Source: Luteimonas sp. FCS-9
Lineage (GTDB): Bacteria; Pseudomonadota; Gammaproteobacteria; Xanthomonadales; Xanthomonadaceae
Assembly (NCBI RefSeq): GCF_001014645.1
Contig: NZ_LASZ01000018.1
Span: forward strand, 17,814-81,813
DNA: 64,000 nt
Direction: 5' to 3'
Shown here: positions 8,001-13,956 of the stretch, in pieces
Numbering within the stretch: the stretch's first letter is position 1
Layout: every line of letters begins with the position of its first letter
Translations under genes and position numbers: made by a program
Notes under the pieces: model-generated
The model's input: the letters and a program-made list of their open reading frames with translations, nothing else
Database searches by the model: none
Told to the model about the DNA's origin: nothing

Positions 8001-10370
8001 CGCGGCGTCGAACACCGCCTGGGCCTTGCGCTGGCGATCGTCGAGCAGCGCCTGCCGGTGCGCCTCGAACGTCTCCACCAGTTCCTCGCGCTTGGCGAGG
8101 ATGTCGGCCAGGAACTGCTCGTGCTCGCCGAACTGGCTCTCCAGTTCCTCCAACTGCACGGTCAGTCGCGACAGCTGCTCGTCGGCGCGTTCGGGATCGG
8201 TCGCCAGCGCCAGCGCGCCGGCGATCGACTGGCCGAACAGCGCGAACTGCGCGCCGAACTGGGCGACGGCCTCCGCCGAGCCCAGGCTGCGCCGCCGCTG
8301 GTCGGCGCGCGCGCGCGACTGGTTGAGCCGGGCGTAGAGCCCGGAGATCGCCTCGACCACGCGCGTGCGCTCGGTCGCGTCGTCGACCTTCAGCGTGGCC
8401 ATCAGCTCCGAGAGCATGTCCAGGTCGGCGGCCAGCGCCTGCATCGCATCGATGCGTTCGGCGAGCGCCCGCGCGGTCTGCGCAGCCTGCGCCTCGCCGT
8501 CAAGCGCCTGCAGGCGCTCGGCCAGCGGCTGCAGCGCGGTCTCGCCGGCGAGGAACGCGCCGGTCGCGGCGCCGACGCGGTCCTGGGCCGCCTGCAGCGC
8601 CTCGCCCATGCGGTCGATCGCGGCGGTGTCGATGTAGCGCAGGTCGCGGATCGTCAGCAGGTGGCCACGCAGCCGCCCGATCGCGCCGAGCGCCTCGACG
8701 AAGTCCTCGACCCGGTCCCAGTCGTCGGTCTGCAGCCGTCCGAGCAACGCGCGGTGCTCGGCCTCGGCCTCGCGCATCGCGTGGTCGGACTGCTGCCGGA
8801 TGCCCTCGACCTTCTCGTACTCGTCGAGCACCGATTCGCCGGTCGCGGCGATCTCGTGCAGCAGCGGCCCGGCGCCTTCGCTCGCCTCGTGCTCGAGCCA
8901 GTGGTGGGCGTCGAACATGCGCCGGGCGTTGTGCACCAGCAGCTGGTAGCGCTGGACCGAGACCTCGCGGCCGTCGATCTCGCGGGCGAGATCGAACAGG
9001 TTGGAGATGCCCCGCACCAGCTCGGGGTTGCCGATGCGGCCCATGAAGCTGTTGCCGGTCGGCGCGCGCGCGGCGAACTCGTCGCTGGTGAACGGCGTCT
9101 GCCAGACCTGCATCGGATGGATCCGGGTCGGCGCCTCGCCCTCGGCGTGGAACAAGACCATGCGCCCGTCCGCCAGGATCGCGTAGCCGTGGCCGAACAC
9201 CGGGTTCTGCAGCGCGCGCTGGATCGTGTTGTAGACGAACAGCGCCGAGCGCCCGGCCTCGCGGTCGTAGAAGACGTACATGACGTCCTCGCCGTTGGGC
9301 GAGCGGATCGCGCGCTTGAACTGCATGCCGTCCATCTGCGCGTCGAAGGCCTTGTGCTCGCCGCTCTGCAGGTAGTAGCCGCCGGGGAAGATGATCCCGT
9401 GGTCCTCGGGCAGTTGCACGCAGGCCTGGACGATGGCGTCGTTGCGCACGATCGTGCCGGTCAGCGTGTTGTAGATCAGCCCCCGCCAGGCCTGCTCGCG
9501 GTAGGGCAGCACCTTGAGCAGGATCAGCGAGCCGACCTTCGCGAAGTCGAACGTCGCATCGTCGATCGACTGCGTGCGGTCCTCGACCGCCTCGGCGTAG
9601 ATCCCCTGCCCGGTCTGGGTGTTGTTCTCGACCTTGACGGTCAGGTCGCCCCCGGTGGTCTCGACGAAGATCGTGTCGAGGATGTTGAGGTGCGGGTGGC
9701 GCCCATCGACCGCCAGTTCGCGCGTCGCGCGGGTCCACTCGAAGTCGAACGGCGGCGGCAGCGCGATGTCGCGCTCGCCGCGCGAATCCAGGTAAGTCAG
9801 TTCGCCGGTGTTGGCGATCTGCCACCGGAACACGCGCACGTCGGTGCTGCGCTCGCCGATCTGGAACGCGGCCAGCAGCCGGCCCTCGCGCACGATCAGC
9901 TGCAGCAGCCGGGCGTGCTTGTAGTAGGCGTAGAGCTCGCCGAAGTCGCGGACGAAGCCGGCGTCGCCGAGGAAGCTGCCGGCAGGATCGACCGGCACCA
10001 CGTCGTAGCCGTCGGCCTCCTCGGTCAGGCGGTAGAGCGCGAAGACGTCCTCGACGCGGGTCTGGGTACGCAGGCCGATGTAGACGTTGTAGCCGAACAG
10101 CAGGTGGTCGCCGAGCACCTGGACGATGTCGCGGCCGACGCAGTTGTTCTCGGTGCGGATGCGGAAGCGTCCGACGACCTCCATGCGGCTGTCGCCGAAC
10201 TCCTGCAGCCGGCGCGCGTTGAGCGCCTCGGCCAGCGCGCGCAGGCGCGCGCCCTGCTCGGCCAGCCGCCGCCGCAGCACCTCGTAGGCGCCGCCCTGGG
10301 CGACCGCCTCGTCGACGTGGCTGGCCGTCGTGGGCGTCTGCTGCGCGGCGTCGGGCGTGGGTTCTGACAT
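5061..10370 (-). CDS. Giant DUF3686/AAA+ ATPase ('DNA repair ATPase' family)
   Basis: The 1769-residue protein has a long N-terminal region (about residues 40-480) typical of DUF3686, with RIRTENNCVGRDIVQVLGDHL and beta-rich repeats. A helical coiled-coil middle follows (about 490-830), then a helical region and a single AAA+ module. Walker A is PPGYGKTT with the Lys at 1307, Walker B is LYVDDIQH with Asp 1369/1370, and a sensor-like Asn occurs in VVMAGNPYTESGE. The C-terminal 250 residues are helical and disordered. Database names call this a DNA-repair ATPase, but nothing here shows DNA binding. The ATG at 10370 is preferred to GTG 10400 because AGGATGAG lies just upstream. It overlaps the 249-aa gene by ATGA and sits 127 bases behind the flotillin gene. 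No signal or membrane segment is seen. Confidence 0.85.
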   Translation of the reverse strand: MSEPTPDAAQQTPTTASHVDEAVAQGGAYEVLRRRLAEQGARLRALAEALNARRLQEFGDSRMEVVGRFRIRTENNCVGRDIVQVLGDHLLFGYNVYIGLRTQTRVEDVFALYRLTEEADGYDVVPVDPAGSFLGDAGFVRDFGELYAYYKHARLLQLIVREGRLLAAFQIGERSTDVRVFRWQIANTGELTYLDSRGERDIALPPPFDFEWTRATRELAVDGRHPHLNILDTIFVETTGGDLTVKVENNTQTGQGIYAEAVEDRTQSIDDATFDFAKVGSLILLKVLPYREQAWRGLIYNTLTGTIVRNDAIVQACVQLPEDHGIIFPGGYYLQSGEHKAFDAQMDGMQFKRAIRSPNGEDVMYVFYDREAGRSALFVYNTIQRALQNPVFGHGYAILADGRMVLFHAEGEAPTRIHPMQVWQTPFTSDEFAARAPTGNSFMGRIGNPELVRGISNLFDLAREIDGREVSVQRYQLLVHNARRMFDAHHWLEHEASEGAGPLLHEIAATGESVLDEYEKVEGIRQQSDHAMREAEAEHRALLGRLQTDDWDRVEDFVEALGAIGRLRGHLLTIRDLRYIDTAAIDRMGEALQAAQDRVGAATGAFLAGETALQPLAERLQALDGEAQAAQTARALAERIDAMQALAADLDMLSELMATLKVDDATERTRVVEAISGLYARLNQSRARADQRRRSLGSAEAVAQFGAQFALFGQSIAGALALATDPERADEQLSRLTVQLEELESQFGEHEQFLADILAKREELVETFEAHRQALLDDRQRKAQAVFDAATRILDGLPRRTERFASPDELNAFFAGDALILKLRELADRLRGYRDSVKADDVEARLKGVRDEAVRSLRDRSDLFEGGGQVIRLGPRHRFSVNVQPLDLTILPRGDGLAVHLTGTDFYEAIHDAELDALRAYWQVTLDSESPSIARSEYLAGLVLDAAIAGREDLRLAGLAAQAGDPDALERTVRAFAAPCYREGYEKGIHDHDAALILRALLPLYVAAGPLVHPPAARALAMLFWTREGGDGDAAQWPVRTTGALAIERLFGSTNGLDALRAEIAEALSGFLSRHALPLDPASAVDAAAYLVDELRDGDPTFGISHYARRLVDALRQALDGADLGAGFDASLQRLAERPSAQWALAAQWLHGLCGDPVHAPLAGYVPEAIVLLLAGRTLRHRVREVTLIAEVEGLLGEHPRIDGGRLRVSVDDFLSRLRTHREIFVPAFHRYQAVRQRIAARERDALRLSEFKARPLTSFVRNRLIDEVYLPLIGDNLAKQMGTVGEDKRSDLMGLLMMISPPGYGKTTLMEYVASRLGLVFMKINGPALGHEVRSLDPDQAPDATSRQELHKLNLALEMGSNTMLYVDDIQHTHPEFLQKFISLCDGTRRIEGVWQGRTKTYDMRGRKFCVVMAGNPYTESGEVFKIPDMLANRADIYNLGDVLGGMEDAFRLSYIENSLTSNPVLAPLATREMADLYLLADRAAGKEVSTNDLSHAYSGAEVNEIVATLQRLMQVRDVVYRVNQQYIASAAQADRYRTEPAFRLQGSYRNMNKLAEKISPVMNAAELQQLIADHYLGEAQLLTTGAEENLLKLAELRGTLTDAQAARWAQIKRDFLRDKAMGGEDADTGARVVAQLADIAQGLQAMGGGEPPPAPPQAPWQDILGALQRIAGREADARSDPAEAWPAAMRAAVEPLIERVGESLAGQAGLNAALAQLVELLRLRAAANDAAPAAARARRERTPAERRLDEALDQLGLLDGRRDAPQE

Positions 10371-10497
10371 CGGCGGCTCATCCTGCGCTGGAGCGGGCAC
10401 GCGCTGGGGCGTGCCCGGTAGATCGCGGCGCGTCGCCGGCCGGACCGGCGACCGCCTCGGGGTCGCGTCGACGCGCTGCGAGGCGCGCGCGCGCCGC

Positions 10498-12483
10498 TCA
10501 GGCCGCGCCGTCCTCGACGAGCGCGCGGCGGTCGGTGTCGGCGCCGTTGGCGGCGACGCCCAGGTAACGCTGCATCAGGTCCTGGACGATCGGACTCTTG
10601 CCGGCCAGGCCCTCGATCGACCGGCCCAGCGACACCGCCTTGACCAGGTTCTCGAACATGCCGCCGTCGCCGCCGACCAGGTCGATGTCGGCGTTGCGCA
10701 GCGCGCTGGCGATGACCTCGGCGTTCTCGCGCGAGATGTCCTTGCCCGCCTCGATCGACGCCAGCGCCTGCCGAAGGCCGGTGTCGAGCGCCATGCGGAA
10801 CTCCTCGTGGCCGCGCGCGGTGTCGCTGAGCGCGTCGATCGCCTGGAACTTCTGCGTCAGGCCCTCGGCCTCGGCCGACAGCTTCTTCTGCACCACGGTC
10901 GCCTCGGCGCTGCCGATCGACTCGACTGCCTCGGCCTTCGCGCGTCCCATCTGCGACTCGCCCTGGGCCTGCGCCGACAGCGTCTCGGCCAGCACCTTGG
11001 CCTCGGCGGTGCCCTGCCGGAGGTTGGCATCGGCCTTGGCCTCGATGACGCGCGCCTCGGCGACGCCGACCTTCTCGATCGCGACCGCACCGGCCTCCTG
11101 CACCTGCGCCTCGGCCAGGCCCGGCGCGGCGCGTTCGGCGCGCACGCCCTCGGCCAGCAGCTTCTTGGCCTCGGCCTGCTTGCCGGCGGCCTCGAAGTCG
11201 GCCTGCGCGAGCGTGGTGACCTCGACCGCCTTGTGGCGGGCGGCGGTCTCGCGCGCCTCGGCCTCCTTGACCTGACGCACCAGCGCTTCCTGTGCCTTGG
11301 CCTCGGCATCGAGGATCGTGACCTGCTTGAGGCGGTCGGCCTCGGAGACCTCGCGCACTTCCTTGATCCGCTCCTCCTCCTGCGCGACGGTCTTGTCGAT
11401 CGCGATGCGCTCGCGGGTGATGTTGGCCACGTCCATCCGGCCCTGCTCGACGACCTTGTCGCGCTCCACGCCCTGCAGCTGCACCTCGCGGTCGGTCGTG
11501 ACCTGCTCGAGCTGGCGCGCGCGCTCGACGCGCTCGGCCTCGATCGCGACCGCGCGCTGGCGGTTCTGCGTCGCCACCTCGACCTCGCGCAAGCGGTTCT
11601 CCTCGCGGATGTCGATCAGTTGCTGGGCCTCGATGCGCGCGTTCTCGGCGATCTGGCGCTGCTCCTCCTGCACCTTCGCGGTCTCGGCCTCCTCGCGCGC
11701 GCGGATCGTCTCGATCTCGCGCTGCTGGCGCGCCTCGGCCTCGGCCTGCTGGCGCTCGAGCGACAGCGTCGCCTCGCGCGTCTCGACGTTCTTCTTGGTG
11801 ATCGCCAGCCGTTCGTTCTGCTCGAGCTCGTTGGTGACCACGTTCTGCGAAGCGGTCAGCTCGGTGATCTTGCGGATGCCCTCGGCGTCGAGGATGTTGT
11901 GCGGATCGAGCACGCTCTTGGGCGTCTGCTCGAGGTAGTCGATCGCCACGTCCTCGAGCACGTAGCCGTTGAGGTCGTTGCCGATGACCGCGATGATCTC
12001 GTCGCGGAACTCCTGGCGCTTCTCGAACAGGTCGGTGAAGTCGAACTTCTTGCCGACGGTCTTGAGCGCCTCGGAGAACTTGGCGTTGAACAGCTCGTCG
12101 ACCGCGTGCTTGTCCGAGGCCCGGTCGGCGCCGAGCGCCTTGGCCACGCGCAGCACGTCGGCCTGGGTCTCGTTGACGCGCAGGTAGAACGCCACCGCGA
12201 TGTCGGCCCGCATGTTGTCGCGGCAGATCAGCCCTTCCTTGCCGCGACGGTCGATCTGCAGCGTGATCAGGCTGATCTTCATCAGTTCGGCGCGATAGAG
12301 CACCGGGATGATCAGCGCGCCGGTGAAGCGCACCTTGGGCTGCGCGCTCATGTCGTTGACGATCAGCGCGGTGCCCTGGTCGACCTTCTTGTAGAAGGCC
12401 TTGAACAGGCCGGCCGCGCCGAGCAGCACGACCACGACGATGCCGAGGCCGATCAGGAACGGGGCGAGCGTGGCGACACTCAT
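10498..12483 (-). CDS. Flotillin/SPFH-domain protein, YqiK-like
   Basis: A 661-residue membrane-anchored protein. An N-terminal hydrophobic segment (about residues 7-27, FLIGLGIVVVVLLGAAG) is followed by an SPFH/band-7 domain (about 30-200, including FYKKVDQGTALIV and RADIAVAFYLRV). A very long charged coiled coil (about 220-520) is rich in Glu/Ala repeats such as EARQQREIETIRAREEAE. The C-terminal region contains a flotillin-like tail. The family oligomerises on the inner membrane into cage-like microdomain assemblies. The start has a strong AAGGAGA 8-9 bases upstream. Its partner, the OB-fold membrane protein, ends 48 bases upstream, the same pairing as E. coli yqiJ-yqiK. The AAA+ ATPase follows and is a plausible client or regulator (inference). 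Confidence 0.92.
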   Translation of the reverse strand: MSVATLAPFLIGLGIVVVVLLGAAGLFKAFYKKVDQGTALIVNDMSAQPKVRFTGALIIPVLYRAELMKISLITLQIDRRGKEGLICRDNMRADIAVAFYLRVNETQADVLRVAKALGADRASDKHAVDELFNAKFSEALKTVGKKFDFTDLFEKRQEFRDEIIAVIGNDLNGYVLEDVAIDYLEQTPKSVLDPHNILDAEGIRKITELTASQNVVTNELEQNERLAITKKNVETREATLSLERQQAEAEARQQREIETIRAREEAETAKVQEEQRQIAENARIEAQQLIDIREENRLREVEVATQNRQRAVAIEAERVERARQLEQVTTDREVQLQGVERDKVVEQGRMDVANITRERIAIDKTVAQEEERIKEVREVSEADRLKQVTILDAEAKAQEALVRQVKEAEARETAARHKAVEVTTLAQADFEAAGKQAEAKKLLAEGVRAERAAPGLAEAQVQEAGAVAIEKVGVAEARVIEAKADANLRQGTAEAKVLAETLSAQAQGESQMGRAKAEAVESIGSAEATVVQKKLSAEAEGLTQKFQAIDALSDTARGHEEFRMALDTGLRQALASIEAGKDISRENAEVIASALRNADIDLVGGDGGMFENLVKAVSLGRSIEGLAGKSPIVQDLMQRYLGVAANGADTDRRALVEDGAA

Positions 12484-12531
12484 CGGGGGTTTCTCCTTCG
12501 CTTGGGGCCCGCGTCCCGCGGACCGTACGGT

Positions 12532-13170
12532 TCAGATGTGACGGTAATCGGCTTCGGGCACGACCCGGTAGCAATGCCCGGCGGCGTCGAACTCGACGAG
12601 CACCACGCGCTCGCCGCGGTTGAGGACGTGCGCGCCGTCGGCGCGCACCTGCAGCACGAGTCCGGCGCCCCCGTCGTCGACGTCGGCCATGCCGGCGGTC
12701 GCCGACACCGTCGGCGTGCGCACCACCGCGACCCGCCCCAGCAGCGACGGTGGCTCGGCGGGCTGCAGCGTCAGCAGCCAGCGCCGCAACGGCCGCAGCG
12801 CGACGGTGGTCAGCAGCGCGGCAGGCACCAGCGCCAGCACCGCGACCAGCGTGCCCAGCGTCCAGCGCAGCCAGCCCCACGACGGCGGAAGCAGGAACAG
12901 ATGGACGAAGTAGGTGCAGAACCAGCCGAAGAACACCACCAGCGTGAGCACCAGCATCAGCGGCAGCCGGTCCAGCCCCAGCCGCCCGAGCACGCCGGCC
13001 AGCCCGTGCGCGTCCGCGCCGTCGGGCAGGTCCAGATCGACATCGAGGTCGATGCCGCCGATGTCCACCAGCCCCAGCGCGGCGAGCAGCCAGTAGATCG
13101 CGCACACGCCCAGCAGCACGCTGTAGACCAGCGTGGGGTATCCGAGCGCGGTGGCCACGAATTCGGGCAT
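12532..13170 (-). CDS. OB-fold membrane protein, YqiJ/NfeD-like flotillin partner
   Basis: This 212-residue protein has a membrane helix near residues 9-33 (LVYSVLLGVCAIYWLLAALGL), an acidic linker (DIDLDVDLDLPDG type), and two further helices at about 68-90 and 100-127. The C-terminal soluble domain, about 70 residues, begins at SLLGRVAVVRT and ends with RGERVVLVEFDAAGHCYRVV, consistent with the OB fold of YqiJ/NfeD-type proteins. Such proteins are encoded next to SPFH proteins and form complexes with them in the membrane. The ATG at 13170 was chosen over the upstream 13269 because AGGAG precedes it at about 11 bases and the extra N terminus looks untranslated. It is the first gene of the five-gene operon. 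Confidence 0.82.
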   Translation of the reverse strand: MPEFVATALGYPTLVYSVLLGVCAIYWLLAALGLVDIGGIDLDVDLDLPDGADAHGLAGVLGRLGLDRLPLMLVLTLVVFFGWFCTYFVHLFLLPPSWGWLRWTLGTLVAVLALVPAALLTTVALRPLRRWLLTLQPAEPPSLLGRVAVVRTPTVSATAGMADVDDGGAGLVLQVRADGAHVLNRGERVVLVEFDAAGHCYRVVPEADYRHI

Positions 13171-13254
13171 GTCGGCGAAGCACTCCTGTGTCCGGTCGGC
13201 CGGCGCTCCCCGCGCTGGCCGCTCCCGCCGGACGTCCGGTCCGGTGGGCCCGTC

Positions 13255-13285
13255 ATCATGCCAGCCCACGCACCGACTTCGTCAA
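13255..13285 (-). promoter_or_regulatory. Possible promoter of the flotillin/TelA operon
   Basis: On the minus strand TTGACG (13285-13280) is followed after 19 bases by CATGAT (13260-13255). The -35 is near consensus but the spacing is long and the -10 weak. It overlaps the last codons of pdeM and would leave a leader of about 80 bases. Confidence 0.3.
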
Positions 13286-13956
13286 GCCGGCGCCGGCAAG
13301 GCCACGACCGCCCCGGGTGCGCAGGCGCACAGGCGCACGCCCGGCGACGGCGCGACCGGCAGGCCGCCGGCGAAGGCGGTGAACGCCGGCAGCAGCCCGG
13401 CATCGCGCGCGAACACGAACGCCGGCAGACGCGGCAGGCCCGGCAGGCGCACGACCGGATGCAGGTGGCCGCCGAGCCGGTAGCCCGCGGCATCGGCGGC
13501 GACGGCATCGTCGACGTCGTGCACGAACACGAACGGCGGCTCGTGCAGCAGCGCGCCGTGCAGGCGCAGACCCAGCGTACGGGCCAGTTCGGGCGCGGCA
13601 CGCAGCGCACGGTCGTGGTTGCCGCCGACCAGCTCGACCGAAATCGCGACGTGACGCGCCCGCCATGCCTGCCAGGCCGCGCGCCACGGCGCGTCGCGCG
13701 CACCGGCGTGCAGCAGGTCGCCCAGCACCAGCAGCCGCGTCGCACCACTGGCCTCGACCAGCGCATCGAGCCGCGCGAGATCGTGCTCGGTGCCGCCGCG
13801 CGGCAACGCGATGCCGGCCTGGCGGAAATGATGTGCCTTGCCCAGGTGCACGTCGGCGACCACCAGCGTGCGCAGCCGCGGCCACGACAGCGCGCGCCCG
13901 GGGTGCAGCCGCAGCGACTCGCCGGCGACCGCGATCTCCAGTGCGCCGTCAGCCAC
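13282..13956 (-). CDS. pdeM: Ligase-associated DNA damage response endonuclease PdeM
   Basis: A 224-residue calcineurin-like metallophosphoesterase. The metal-binding motifs appear in order: VVADVHLGK (Asp35, His37), GDLLHAG, GGNHD and GGHLHP. PdeM is encoded with a ligase, an Lhr-like helicase and an MBL-fold exonuclease in many bacteria; the set is inferred to process damaged DNA ends. The GTG at 13956 is chosen as start: it overlaps the helicase stop by eight bases and has GGAG about 12 bases upstream, whereas the earlier GTG at 13986 has no ribosome site. It is the last gene of the operon beginning at 19469. Confidence 0.88.
   Translation of the reverse strand: MADGALEIAVAGESLRLHPGRALSWPRLRTLVVADVHLGKAHHFRQAGIALPRGGTEHDLARLDALVEASGATRLLVLGDLLHAGARDAPWRAAWQAWRARHVAISVELVGGNHDRALRAAPELARTLGLRLHGALLHEPPFVFVHDVDDAVAADAAGYRLGGHLHPVVRLPGLPRLPAFVFARDAGLLPAFTAFAGGLPVAPSPGVRLCACAPGAVVALPAPA

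Noticed and set aside
5103..10367. A 1754-codon open frame on the plus strand opposite the AAA+ ATPase
   Set aside because: It mirrors the ATPase gene exactly, its translation is rich in Arg, Gln, Val and His with no domain, and such antisense frames arise from the GC-biased third codon position. The minus-strand frame has Walker motifs.
13255..13285. TTGACG-N19-CATGAT as a confident promoter
   Set aside because: Kept only as a low-confidence feature: the spacing is two bases too long and the -10 is weak.
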